The notes beneath the pieces were generated by a model. That model did not search any database and was not told the origin of the DNA. It saw only the letters and a program-made list of their open reading frames with translations. Both the position numbers and the translations under genes were made by a program. A stretch of DNA of 64,000 bases from Rugalucina vietnamica (lineage: Eukaryota; Mollusca; Bivalvia; Lucinida; Lucinidae), in the NCBI GenBank assembly GCA_964017185.1, contig OZ024879.1, forward strand, positions 29,422,956 through 29,486,955, in the 5' to 3' direction. Shown one piece after another: positions 38,201-45,990 of this stretch (position 1 is the first letter of the stretch; every line of letters begins with the position of its first letter).

Positions 38201-41200
38201 GACACATGATTGGCAGGATTTATGTAAAGCTCCGCATAACAATGCTGCTCAAACATAAAAGCTTTGGGTATTGTAGTTTCAGAGAAGAAGATGTTTTCAT
38301 GTATTTCCCTTTATAAGCCTATGGTAGATAATGACCCCCCGGAGCGGGGCCTGTATGGACCCCAGGGGCACTGTTCGCAGGATTTATTAAGAGGACCACT
38401 ATGCATTGCCACACACACAATATGAAAGCTCTGAGCCTTGCGATTTCGGAAATTTTTGTTTGTACCATTGTAAGTCTATGGGAGCTATCTATTGCCATGG
38501 AAACCACAATTTTGAAACAATTTGCATAAAAAGCTAATGCATTAAATCCCCCAAACCAGTGATGGTTTACATAAAATTTGATCAAGATCGGCCTACTGGC
38601 TTCAGAACTATTTGTCTTTGAAAATGTGGACGGACGCCGACGGACGCCGGATGCCTGTCTATCCTATAAGCTCACCTGTGACCCTTCGGCTCATGTGAGC
38701 TAACAATAAAATCAACAATCAGGTACTTATACTTAGAAACCATATCGAAAGCCGTGTGAGCAGCTATTTCCAAATAGGCGGTCAAGCAGTTACCCAAAAT
38801 TAACTAAATATGAAATCAAACACGCCGAAACATATAACAGTTAAACAACTACAGAAGTATCGCATTGGATCGATCAGTTATATATAAAATAACTGGGGGG
38901 TGGGATTTAAAACAGTTTTACAGGCGCCTAACCTCACACTCAGCCTCTGCAGTGGTTCTATTATACACAAATGTAAACAATAAGGAAAATCATGTTCAGA
39001 AAATATTATATATAGGTACTATCATGTTACGTGTATAACGGAAAGCAGGGTAAGCACTATTTTCATTTTGGGTAACTATTTTTAAAAAAAATCATTCAGA
39101 AAATATCATTTTTATTGTTGAAAAATACTATGTATAGTAAATGCTCTTTTTCGTATTGTCTTTATCAGACTGCCAACTCCTGGTGACACCCAAAAAAGGA
39201 GCAATTGTGTATAGTACTTCAATCAAACCCGGTGATACGCTGGAAAAAGGAACAGTGGCGACGGTCTCATGTAAAAACAACTTCGTGTTAGTGCCATCAA
39301 ACCCATCTATTCTTACCTGTGGCACGGACGGGCTATGGGACGGAGTAGTTGGACAATGCAAAAGAGGTAACTTGTTTAAATTGTTTCTTGTATTTGAGCC
39401 GCATCGTGAGAAAACCGGTTTTTTGCCTAGGCGAAAACAAAGGCGCAGATCAGCTTCGCGGTAACCGCGAAGCTGATCAGCGCCTTTGTTTTCGCTACAC
39501 GGATGGTACAATTTCTCTTCTACTTAAATCCGAAATTTCAAGCTTCTAGCTCTTTTCTGAGCTTGTACAGGTCGGTTTGTGTCGGACCTGGTCGAAAACC
39601 ACATTGTTGGTTTTCCCACGAGGCGGCTCATATTAGACTGAGCATTCGGAGAGTGGTCTGACAAGTAAGATAGGCTCGGGTGAGACCTTAAAACATTGCA
39701 AAGAAATTATGCAGGCTCAGTCTTATACAAGTTTTAAAAGCTCACTTGTGGGAGAGTGTAATGCTAGAATGTTGCATGTTAAACAGCAAGGAGGTCAATT
39801 TATTTTCCAATCCAAACTTATTTTCGGCTTTACTCACTTGGTCAGTAAGTCGGTTTGCAATTTTATGGGGAGACAACGAGCTGTCAATGGGCGGTGCGAA
39901 TCACTCATCTGGATAACATTCCCGTGTAATATATATCCCTTATACCCATCTTTAATATAGTAAAACTGGGGTGTAAAGGGATATACAATTCTTCTTTTTT
40001 TGATCGAAAACAGAGATTGTGGGTACTCGTTAGGACCGCCTCGGCAACATGTACCCAGAAATTATTTTTGAGCACAAATAAATGTGTTTGTTTTCTGATG
40101 AAATTCTCATTTTTACAACTGAAAAAAAAGAAAGTACAAGTAGGCAAAGATCAGGAAAATGCGCAATCAGAAAAAGACTCCCACTCCAAAAACCAAGGTG
40201 GGAAAAAACTAAACTAACAATCAGGTACTTATACCATGAAAACATTTCGTAAGCCGAATGAGCAGCTATTTTCCCAATAGGTGGCCACTCAGTTACCTTA
40301 ACTAAAAATTTGCAAACATACATAAGGCGCCAACAGCACAAAAATATTTTAAACACCAAGACATAAAACAAAAAGAACCACCACAGAAGTATCGACTTGG
40401 AACGATCAGTAACACAAAGTTACTGGCGGGTTTAAATCGATTTCACACGGCCGTAACCTCACCCTCAGCTTCTGCAGTGGTTCATAACATTTAGTTAGTT
40501 CTTCGGTACTCGTGGTGAATCTCTAACTAGTAAATGAATCATCAAGAACAAACAAATAAATCATTATAAACATCCCGATGAATCAAAAACCAGGACTCAC
40601 AGATTCAGTAAGCTGCGCGATGATGGAGATCCCTGGGCGCCAAATAACTTACTAACTCCGAAAACAATCTTTGGGCAAGTTTTCGTCATAGTGTGTACAG
40701 ATGGTACAGATGGTTTCCTAGACCACATAAGAGCCGCATCGTGAGAAAACCTGAATTTTGCCTATGCGAAAACAAAGGCGCAAATCAGCTTCGCAGTAAC
40801 TGCGAAGCTGATCAGCGCCTTTGTTTTCGCTACACGGATAGTACAATTTATCTTCTTCTTAAATTCGAAATTTCAAGATTCTAGCCTGCTCTTGTGACTG
40901 TACAGGTCGGATTGTGTCAGACCTGGTCGGAAGCCCCGAAGACCGGTTTTCTCGCGTCACGGCTCATAAGCGAGTAATACTTTCTCAGGTGGCATTACGA
41001 AAACTTGCCCATGCAATAAACAGATATTTTTGAGCTTGAAATATTAAAAATCTTTAGCTGGAAACTTTTGATATTTTTCTTATTTCTGCTCAAAATATAG
41101 ATTGTGGGTACACGTTAGAACCACATCGTCGAGGCGGTTCTAACGAGTACCCACAATCTATGTTTTGGAGCAAAACTAAGAAAAATAGGTATACCCCTGC

Positions 41201-41796
41201 ATACCCCAGTTTTGCTATATAAAAGTGGGGTTCGAGGGGTTATACATTACACGGACATGTTTTCGTAATGGTCAGATAGTCGGTTGGCATCCATCAGGAT
41301 AACATGTCCGTGAAATGTATACCTCCGGAAACCCCACATTTATATAATAAAACTGAGGTTAACAGGGGTATATATTTTTTTTTCTCATTATGTCTTTCCC
41401 ACAATCAATGTTTTGAACAAAATATGAAAAAAAAAATCGATTTTTTTTTTCAAATGAAATTTCCATTTTTTACAACTTACAAATTTCTATTTAATGCATA
41501 GGCGATTTTTTGTAGTTAAATTATGTTTTGTTTCAGAATGCGTAAAAAGGGTAAAGATAATCGTGAGCGAAGCCGTAGGAGGCACGGCAAAATACAAAAA
41601 AGCTGTCTGTCTTTGGGATAACAAAAAACTGATCAAGCTGGTGAAGAAGTTAAATGGCGAGATAGTCCAGAAATGGATAAAGAAAGAAGGCGAAGGTTGG
41701 GAGACAACAATGCTGGCGCAAGGAGCTGAAGATGATCGTAAAAACTGGAATAAACCCTTTCAAGATTGGGTCGAGGACATGAAAATGAACGAGTAA
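26084..41796 (+). CDS. Secreted CUB-Sushi(x4) protein with novel C-terminal domain (gene model, 8 exons)
   Basis: Spliced model: 26084-26168, 31031-31167, 32515-32743, 33640-33825, 35754-35924, 36793-36963, 39169-39366, 41537-41796. All introns are GT/AG and the phases (1,0,1,1,1,1,1) fit without a stop, giving 478 residues. Order: signal peptide (about 1-23), CUB (30-150), Sushi 1 (155-210), Sushi 2 (214-267), Sushi 3 (271-324), Sushi 4 (328-390), unrecognised basic domain (393-478). Known CUB/Sushi proteins act outside the cell in adhesion, complement-like recognition and matrix assembly; a secreted recognition or matrix role is inferred here. No transmembrane segment or GPI signal is visible. 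Introns are 0.9-4.9 kb and full of mobile elements. An untranslated first exon upstream is likely (acceptor at 26030-26031). No transcript was available, so exons I did not recognise could be missing. Confidence 0.85.
26237..27973 (+). mobile_element. Element E (1.74 kb) in intron 1, hairpin ends
   Basis: Starts with an imperfect 33-base hairpin (AGCTCACCTGAGCC ... GGCTCATAGGTGAGCT) followed by GTCCGTCC repeats, and ends with the near-palindrome GGACCATTGGTCC. The inside has diverged subrepeats (TTGCTATGGCAACTTA; CATAGACTTATAATGGG; CATGACCAAGATGGC). No coding capacity seen. A second copy in reverse lies in intron 6. The transposon class is unknown to me; likely non-autonomous. Confidence 0.75.
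28211..29027 (-). repeat. Repeat C tandem array, exact 382-bp period
   Basis: Units start at 28211, 28593 and 28975 (third partial). The two full units differ at only a few bases. Each holds TCCTTTGGAAGCAGTAAAAAC, TTCGTCAGTGACCC and GGCCGCCACACGGCACAAC. In intron 1. Confidence 0.88.
29030..31030. other. Distal intron 1
   Basis: Mostly unique. On - strand an AAAATGGCGACC start context at 30169 resembles a YY1-type promoter element but leads to a short frame (28 codons). Confidence 0.4.
31031..31167 (+). CDS. Exon 2: N-terminal half of CUB domain
   Basis: Acceptor ATCTTTACAG ends at 31030; donor GTTTGC starts at 31168 (weaker than consensus). Encodes residues 29-74. Visible CUB features are the opening ECGG with Cys30, the EGYPNYADC segment with Cys64, and the following W-x-I strand. 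Cys30-Cys64 is the usual first CUB disulfide. It ends in phase 0 and continues directly into exon 3. Confidence 0.85.
31545..31625 (-). repeat. Repeat C fragment
   Basis: TATCCTTTAAGAGCAGTGAAGAC and GCCATACCTCGGTTTCG only. In intron 2. Confidence 0.5.
32080..32345 (+). repeat. Repeat D copy in intron 2
   Basis: TATGGTCATGTCGGGACATTG, AAGTAAGCTACTAAGGC, GTAATCTGATGG and AAGCAGCCCATCTGTTTC. Confidence 0.62.
32515..32743 (+). CDS. Exon 3: C-terminal half of CUB domain
   Basis: Acceptor TTTCTTTCTAG ends at 32514; donor GTAAGC starts at 32744. Encodes residues 75-150. It has the conserved CYDKIRIYDG block (Cys89, Asp91), NFCG (Cys110) and F-x-SD-YS with Asp133, followed by TGF. These acidic positions match the calcium-binding CUB signature of the family. 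Cys122 is extra and unpaired in a standard CUB, so it may bond elsewhere. Ends in phase 1. Confidence 0.88.
32860..33185 (+). repeat. Repeat C fragment in intron 3
   Basis: CTGGTGTTGTGCCGTGTTGCGG to CCATACTATCTCCCTTTGAATG, closest to the 382-bp array subtype in intron 1. Confidence 0.65.
33265..33521 (+). other. Small Cys-containing ORF with poly-A-like tail in intron 3
   Basis: A 61-codon frame (33265-33450) begins with a hydrophobic stretch resembling a signal peptide (MELCLFLILFYIII) and then has cysteines in a C-x4-C-x2-C cluster. An AATAAA signal and an A-rich run follow at about 33503-33521. It could be a retrocopy, a small nested gene or chance. No homologue recognised. Confidence 0.2.
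33640..33825 (+). CDS. Exon 4: Sushi/CCP domain 1
   Basis: Acceptor TTTTCATTACAG ends at 33639; donor GTAATG starts at 33826. Symmetrical 1-1 exon of 186 bases, residues 151-212. The four Sushi cysteines are Cys155, Cys183, Cys197 and Cys210; Cys177 is additional. The PSNG and NPGYTLSGPS segments are typical. The usual tryptophan before the last cysteine is replaced by Tyr203, an atypical feature. Confidence 0.88.
34952..34988 (+). pseudogene. Truncated Sushi exon remnant (third duplicate)
   Basis: The first 37 bases of a Sushi exon nearly identical to exon 5, with an intact acceptor (CTTACTTTTAG). At 34988 the match stops and a SINE begins. Only the start of the domain (DCPAPSATPNGDY) remains; three of its four cysteines are missing. 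Upstream intron sequence from about 34488 matches the area after exon 5, so this was a full tandem copy before the deletion. Confidence 0.8.
34989..35204 (+). mobile_element. SINE copy that replaced most of a Sushi exon
   Basis: Nearly the same sequence as at 11.2 kb with a longer A-rich tail (35169-35200). Begins exactly where the Sushi exon remnant ends. Confidence 0.78.
35198..35405 (+). repeat. Repeat D piece in duplicated Sushi unit 1
   Basis: Starts at ATGTTTCAAATATAAC right after the SINE poly-A; the upstream part present in unit 2 is deleted here. Confidence 0.65.
35754..35924 (+). CDS. Exon 5: Sushi/CCP domain 2 (duplicated copy)
   Basis: Acceptor CTTACTTTTAG ends at 35753. The donor is GTTATG at 35925, weaker than the GTAATG of its sister exon 6, so this exon may be skipped at times. 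Residues 213-269, phase 1-1, 171 bases. Cysteines 214, 241, 255 and 267 and Trp261 fit the Sushi pattern. It lies in a tandemly duplicated block with exon 6. Confidence 0.86.
36130..36445 (+). repeat. Repeat D copy in duplicated Sushi unit 2
   Basis: Complete, with GATGTCATGACATCC palindrome, AAGTAAGCCACTAAGGC and AAGCAGCCCATC. Confidence 0.68.
36793..36963 (+). CDS. Exon 6: Sushi/CCP domain 3 (duplicated copy)
   Basis: Acceptor CTTACTTTCAG ends at 36792; donor GTAATG starts at 36964. Same length and phase as exon 5. By eye it differs at 14 bases, 12 of them replacement, giving 8 different residues. Half of these lie at residues 315-321 (equivalent to 258-264 in exon 5), just before the last cysteine. 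Cysteines 271, 298, 312 and 324 and Trp318 are kept. Confidence 0.88.
37073..37137 (-). mobile_element. Element R tail, left half, split by Element E
   Basis: Begins with the R 3' terminus (AAGTAGGCAGTGATCAG) and stops at GAGATGGGAAACAA where Element E starts. The remainder resumes at 38702. Confidence 0.7.
37138..38701 (-). mobile_element. Element E (1.56 kb) in intron 6, reverse copy
   Basis: Begins GAGGACCAATGGTCC and ends at the AGCTCACCTG/TGTGAGCT hairpin in reverse orientation. AACAA occurs at both edges (37133-37137 and 38702-38706), a possible 5-bp target duplication. It splits an R tail. Inside, a roughly 230-base unit (CAGGATTTAT ... TTGCTACACACA ... GTTTC-GAGAA) recurs several times. 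Confidence 0.75.
38702..38960 (-). mobile_element. Element R tail, right half, split by Element E
   Basis: Resumes the R tail (AACAATCAGGTACTTATAC, then GAGCAGCTATTTCC) after Element E. Diverged towards its distal end. Confidence 0.68.
39169..39366 (+). CDS. Exon 7: Sushi/CCP domain 4
   Basis: Acceptor GTCTTTATCAG ends at 39168; donor GTAACT starts at 39367. Phase 1-1, 198 bases, residues 327-392. Cys328, 361, 377 and 390 and Trp383 fit the Sushi pattern (TCGTDGLWDG). A MITE-A copy begins 30 bases inside the following intron. Confidence 0.87.
39397..39629 (+). mobile_element. MITE-A copy just after Sushi exon 7
   Basis: Terminal repeats and the inner hairpin are present. Flanks ATTT and ATAT match at only three of four positions. 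Lies 30 bases after the exon 7 donor, so its hairpin would be close to the 5' splice site in the transcript. Confidence 0.83.
39916..40130 (+). mobile_element. MITE-B copy interrupted by element R
   Basis: Left part of a MITE-B ending at TTTTTACAACTGAAAAA, where the R tail starts. The right end (GGGCAAGTTTTCGTCATAG) reappears at about 40672. Confidence 0.68.
40131..40662 (-). mobile_element. Element R tail inserted inside a MITE-B copy
   Basis: Reverse-oriented R tail including the GGCGCC and CTTACTGAATCTGTGAG region. MITE-B sequence stops on its left (39916-40130) and resumes on its right (about 40663-40684), so R landed inside the MITE. Both lie in intron 7 of the CUB-Sushi gene. Confidence 0.75.
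40731..40965 (+). mobile_element. MITE-A copy, target duplication ATAA
   Basis: Ends GAGCCGCATC and ACGGCTC, with ATAA on both sides (40727-40730, 40966-40969). Inner hairpin well preserved. Confidence 0.84.
40993..41270 (-). mobile_element. MITE-B copy, complete
   Basis: CATTACGAAAACTTGCCC to GGACATGTTTTCGTAATG, the clearest pair of inverted ends. Central hairpin well formed. In intron 7. Confidence 0.83.
41292..41513 (+). mobile_element. MITE-B copy, diverged, 24 bases before exon 8
   Basis: CATCAGGATAACATGTCC at the left, GCATAGGCGATTTTTTGTAG at the right; one arm of the centre is lost. Its right end abuts the branch-point region of exon 8. Confidence 0.65.
41537..41796 (+). CDS. Exon 8: unrecognised basic C-terminal domain and stop
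   Basis: Acceptor TTATGTTTTGTTTCAG ends at 41536; the frame continues from phase 1 and stops at TAA (41794-41796). Residues 393-478. Opens with Cys394; a second cysteine is Cys417. It is rich in lysine, with Trp419, 439, 447, 463 and 470 spaced through an apparently helical, charged segment, and ends in acidic DWVED and MNE. I recognise no family. Base composition (more G) differs from the surrounding intron, supporting coding use. Its position at the end of a secreted receptor-like protein suggests an effector, oligomerisation or ligand-binding tail, but that is speculation. Confidence 0.8.
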
Positions 41797-41954
41797 TACA
41801 TTATGTTAACACACCCATGTCAAATCATCTGATGTACGACTGTTTAACTTGTCTGTATGTATATGTTTCATACATGGTTTCGCTTCATATGCGCCATACT
41901 TTACCTTTAGTTTGGTGCCGCTCTTTTGTTTCAAGCTTTGGCGCCTTTGGATGA

Positions 41955-42465
41955 TCCGGATGGTATGCCCATATAATGTACTGTATACCCACTTAGACCC
42001 CGCGTTTATATCGTAAAACTGGGATGTTCAGGGGTAAACATATTTGAGCCTGTGCATGAGAAAACCAACAATTTGGGTTTCCGACCAGGTCTGACACAAA
42101 CCGGCCTGTACAGTCACAGAAGATGGTTAGAGGCTTGAAATTTTGTATTTAAGTAGGAGAGGGATCGTACTATCCGTGTAGCAAAAACAAAGGCGCTGAT
42201 CAGCTTCGCGGTCACCGCGAAGCTGATCTGCGGCTTTGTTTTTGCCCATGCAAATTGTTGGTTTTCTCATGCACTGGCTCATTTTTCTTATTCTTGATAC
42301 AAAGCATTGATTAAGGGTACTCGTTCGAACCGCCTCGCTGAGGTGATTCTAACGTGTACCACCCACAATATATGTTTTCAGTACAAATAAGATTTTTTTT
42401 CTGGAGAATATTTTAAATTTTACTGCTGAAAAAATCTGTAAAATGCATGAGCAGTGTTTCGTAAT
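41955..42465 (+). mobile_element. MITE-B copy interrupted by MITE-A
   Basis: 41955-42045 and 42285-42465 are the two halves around the MITE-A insertion. Hairpin landmarks TACTCGTTCGAACCGCC and GCAGTGTTTCGTAATG are on the right half. Confidence 0.75.
42046..42280 (-). mobile_element. MITE-A copy inside a MITE-B, target duplication ATTT
   Basis: ATTT at 42042-42045 and 42281-42284. Removing the element with one ATTT restores the MITE-B consensus across the junction (AAACATATTTTTCTTATTC), which confirms both the ends and the 4-bp duplication. Confidence 0.87.
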
Positions 42466-42625
42466 GATCCTGTAGTCACAGTATTTATTTAACTTGTCTT
42501 GTAGTACTTGTTTGCCCGTACCTCCAGCTCCATCGGACACCAGTGCACAACTTTACTTTATTTATACTATTTACGAGTATACTCGTCTTAACAAACGTAT
42601 TTTCTAGATGGTAGGATGAAATAGA

Positions 42626-42653
42626 ATGTATGTATGTATGTATGTATGTATGT
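42626..42653. repeat. (ATGT)n microsatellite
   Basis: About seven tetranucleotide units. Confidence 0.92.
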
Positions 42654-42805
42654 TTTAAGGAAATTTAAGTAACATGGGTGTGTTTCAAACACAAGAAGGG
42701 AAAGAATTGGTGGTGGGCGATTGATTAGAATTTGAAAGTTATCTCGAATGAATAAAGTAATGATCCCTTAATAACTTGTTGTGTTAGTTTTCATTTTTAT
42801 TTAAT

Positions 42806-43115
42806 TTCAAGTAGGCAATGATTAGGAAACAGGATAATCAGAAAAAAAAAACACTCTAAAAACCGAGGTGGGAAAAGCTAAAATGACAACCAGAAACTTA
42901 TACTATGAAAACATATCGTAAGTCGAGTGAGCAGCTATTTACCAATTAGGCGGCTACACACGAACTTAATAAAATATGTAAACGTACATAAGGTGCAAGC
43001 AGCAAAAAAATTAAAAACACAAAAACAAAAACAATTAATACCAGACCGCACGTATCGCTTTGGAAGGATCAATAATATAAAGCTACTGGAGGCTTAAACC
43101 TTCGTACAACAACCG
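42806..43115 (-). mobile_element. Element R, 3' tail fragment (diverged)
   Basis: Recognisable by CAAGTAGGCAATGATTAGG, CCGAGGTGGGAAAAG, GAGCAGCTATTTACC and GTATCGCTTTGGA. More substitutions than other copies, so probably older. Just after it a 20-base ACTGACAATCGAACAGTTA unit is repeated twice (about 43119-43168). Confidence 0.65.
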
Positions 43116-43145
43116 TGGAAGATTGTTCGACTGACAATCGAACAG

Positions 43146-43234
43146 TTAGACTGACAATCGAACAGTTACTGCAAAGCTGATCTGCGCTTTTGTTTTCGCA
43201 TATCCGAAAAGCCGGTTTTTTGATGACGCGGCTC
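43146..43234 (-). mobile_element. Truncated MITE-A fragment
   Basis: Retains half of the hairpin (CTGCAAAGCTGATCTGCGC) and one end (GACGCGGCTC). Confidence 0.6.
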
Positions 43235-43534
43235 ATATATAGCCGACATTGGAATTTAGAACATCCATCTATAGGTAAAATACTTTGATCTTGCCGCTTG
43301 AACTCACGTGATGAAGTTTTATAAACACGATAAAAGGGGCACCTATTTGTTTTACACATTTTTTTCCAGTGCCATGTGAAGCACGTGGTCATATATTGTT
43401 TGCCGCCATTGGGTCGCATAATTGATAACATAGTTATGTTTTAAGCAGTCCGATCAACAAATGCATATCTATGTCAGAAGTTAAGCGGCACGGTCAAAGT
43501 ATTTTAACTATATACTGGAGCACCACCAAAGTAA

Positions 43535-43773
43535 GAGCCACCTCATGGAAAAAAACAAAAATGTGGTTTCCGAACAGGTCCGACACAAATCGGGCTGGCT
43601 GTACAAGCACAGAAGATGGCTAGAGACTGGAAATTTTGGATATAAAAAGTAGGAGAATCGTACTATCCGTGTAGCGAAAACAAAGGCGTTGATCAGCTTC
43701 GCGGTTACCGCAAAGCTCATCTGCGCCTTTGTTTTCGCATATGCAGATTGTTGGTTTTCTCATGAGGCGGCTC
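43535..43773 (-). mobile_element. MITE-A copy, no clear target duplication
   Basis: Complete but more diverged (GAGCCACCTC ... GAGGCGGCTC). Flanks GTAA and ATTT do not match. A Repeat D fragment follows immediately. Confidence 0.8.
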
Positions 43774-43774
43774 A

Positions 43775-43870
43775 TTTGTTCGTTTGAATCGATGCTTAAC
43801 GTCCCAGTCGACAGCTATGGTCATGTCTGGACGTTGCCTCAATCAATTTTATGGGATTTTTACCCAATAT
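43775..43870 (+). repeat. Repeat D fragment next to MITE-A
   Basis: TCGATGCTTAACGTCCCAGTCG, TATGGTCATGTCTGGACG, ATTTTATGGG. Confidence 0.5.
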
Positions 43871-43884
43871 TAGGTCAAGGGCAC

Positions 43885-44230
43885 CGGGTTAAGGTGCGTG
43901 CTTGAAGGGTATGTCCAGGACTATTACTATGCAAGGTTTCAGACTCGCAGCTATCTCTGATGTCGAGAAAACCAAACTTCGACGTAAATGTTGACAAAAC
44001 TTCAATATAAAAATTTTCAAAGTCAGTGGACCGTGAAATATAGATCAAAGCCACCGATTTAAGGTGCGTGCTTGAAGGGTATGTCAGGGACAACTACTAT
44101 GCAAGGTTTCAGACTCGCAGCTATCTCTGATGTCTAGAAAACTAAACTTCGACGTAAATGTTGACGGACGGACTGACGGACCGAAATTTGGACTCCTATA
44201 TCGCACCCTGCTATAAGCAGGTGCGATAAA
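43885..44230 (+). repeat. Direct repeat (about 105 bp x2) ending in a hairpin
   Basis: AAGGTGCGTGCTTGAAGGGTATG through AACTTCGACGTAAATGTTGAC occurs at about 43890 and 44060. A stem (44199-44211 with 44217-44228, TATCGCAC/GTGCGATA, one bulge) closes the block. Confidence 0.78.
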
Positions 44231-44974
44231 AATGTTGTACAGTCAACGTCCCATATGGAATATTTAAGGCGTAATGGACATTTGACTGAAACTGCGTTTT
44301 ACCTGTACATAACTGGGTTAAATCATATAACATTTATGTTTTACCAAAGAATAATGGTAGTGGTCCTCAAAAACAGTGCATTAGAACCTGATTCCATTTA
44401 TTCAGGCTTCATTTTTATACTCATAAAATTATGACATAAAAAACTTGATCCTCTGCAATATGCATCCTTACCCCTTTCATTTTCAATTCCCAGGAAATAT
44501 TCCAGAACTTAAAGAGATGTACGTAATTGACCTCACGGTAGAAAATTCTTATTTTTGGCATGTGGGTGTATTTTGATGTCCTGCATACGAAAATGAAAAT
44601 AAATCGATACCGTTCCGAGCTTGTTTTCGAGATATCGGCCTTCAAAATCGTCAAATTTGAGAGCGAAAATACATTGACGTCAACGTAAAATGCGATTTTT
44701 AGACCCCCTTTTTGTTAATTTTCTTGATATATTTCAAAAATTCCACGGTAGGATTTTTAAAAAAAACTGATATGTATTAGAGAAATTCCTGAACTACAGG
44801 TAGATAACGAGAAAGTCCCTAGTTACCGGGTTCGTTTTCCTGCTATAAGCGTGCGAAGAGAGGTAGTCGTTGCTGAATTCAGTACGTTTTATGCTCGACG
44901 TCGATTTTGCGCCAAAATCTCCGACGCTATTTTGTATTCAATATTGCTAACTGTCGCGCAAATGATATTTTCCT
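44231..44974. other. No gene seen
   Basis: Contains the partner of the 46.65-kb repeat. Short frames only. Confidence 0.4.
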
Positions 44975-45045
44975 CGGGATAACATGTCCACAATCTATAT
45001 TTTGAGCAAAAATAATAAATAACATCATTTTTTTTTTTACATTTC
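44975..45045 (+). mobile_element. MITE-B fragment
   Basis: GGGATAACATGTCC joined directly to ACAATCTATATTTTGAGC; a deletion derivative. Confidence 0.5.
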
Positions 45046-45189
45046 TGAAGTCCTCTGCATAATTTTATGTAAATAGTCTCGTATTCCGAACGTAAACTGG
45101 CGCTAGAAATGACGTTTCGAGCGAAAAGTGACGTTACGAATGCGGCGTAAAAATGACGTTTCGACCCTTAGATACGCACGCTCCTTTGA

Positions 45190-45990
45190 GCGCCTTCAAT
45201 TACGTACATCTGCTACGAAAGAGATTTCATGGATTCTCTTAACCAAGATAATCAAGCTGATGTTATCGAGGCTTTTAATTCCACATCTAGGTACCTCGAT
45301 GACCTTTTGAACATTGACAACCCTTATTTTGAAGGTATGGTCAATCAAATTTATCCACCTGAACTTCAGTTGAACAAAGCCAATATCACAGATACTGAAG
45401 CCCCATTTTTAGATCTACATCTTTCTGTTGCAAATGGATTTGTTTCTTCTAAAATTTATGATAAGCGAGATGACTTTGATTTTGATATAGTAAATTTTCC
45501 TTTTTTGGATGGTGACGTTCCTCGTCGTGCTTCTTATGGTGTATACATTTCGCAACTTATTAGGTTTGCTAGAGTCTGCAATCATGTTACAGACTTCAAC
45601 GCTCGAAATAAATGTTTAACGGCAAAACTTCTCCAACAGGGCTATCGGTATCATAAACTTCGAAAAACATTTTCTAAATTTTATCGTAGACACTATGAAT
45701 TGATTTCCAAATATAATGTTGGGTTAAAGACGCTTTTAAGTGAGGGTCTTTCGAAACCTGAATTTTATGGTGACTTGGTTTACAAATTTAAGAAACTTAA
45801 AGGAATTAATGATTTTTCTTTTCAGTTCAGAAAAATCATAACACGTTACAGACGTATAGGTTATAACTTAAATGTTATGCGACAGTCTGCATGCTTAGTT
45901 TTTAACCCAATCATGGTTGATAACTATGCTGCCTTCTTTAATTGCACGCCGGTGGGTCGGGCGTCAGACTCTATGATGGCCCCGACATAA
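45190..45990 (+). CDS. C-terminal part of a YLDD-type reverse transcriptase (element R)
   Basis: An open frame runs through the ATG at 45229 to TAA at 45990 (253 residues from that ATG); the reading frame continues upstream without the ATG being needed, so the start is artificial. SRYLDDLLNI is the RT catalytic motif. Downstream come FLDLHLSVANG, IYDKRDDFDFDI and QLIRFARVC, in the order seen in Penelope-like RTs after the catalytic core. No GIY-YIG endonuclease follows. The upstream RT motifs are missing. Assignment to the Penelope-like group is tentative; RT identity is more certain. Confidence 0.7.
   Translation, partial: APSITYICYERDFMDSLNQDNQADVIEAFNSTSRYLDDLLNIDNPYFEGMVNQIYPPELQLNKANITDTEAPFLDLHLSVANGFVSSKIYDKRDDFDFDIVNFPFLDGDVPRRASYGVYISQLIRFARVCNHVTDFNARNKCLTAKLLQQGYRYHKLRKTFSKFYRRHYELISKYNVGLKTLLSEGLSKPEFYGDLVYKFKKLKGINDFSFQFRKIITRYRRIGYNLNVMRQSACLVFNPIMVDNYAAFFNCTPVGRASDSMMAPT

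Noticed and set aside
39141-39464. Single unspliced 107-codon ORF
   Set aside because: Only 39169-39366 is coding; the rest runs into the intron and MITE-A.
45128-45310. Separate upstream ORF beside the R reverse transcriptase
   Set aside because: It overlaps the RT in another frame and has no similarity; it is a shadow.
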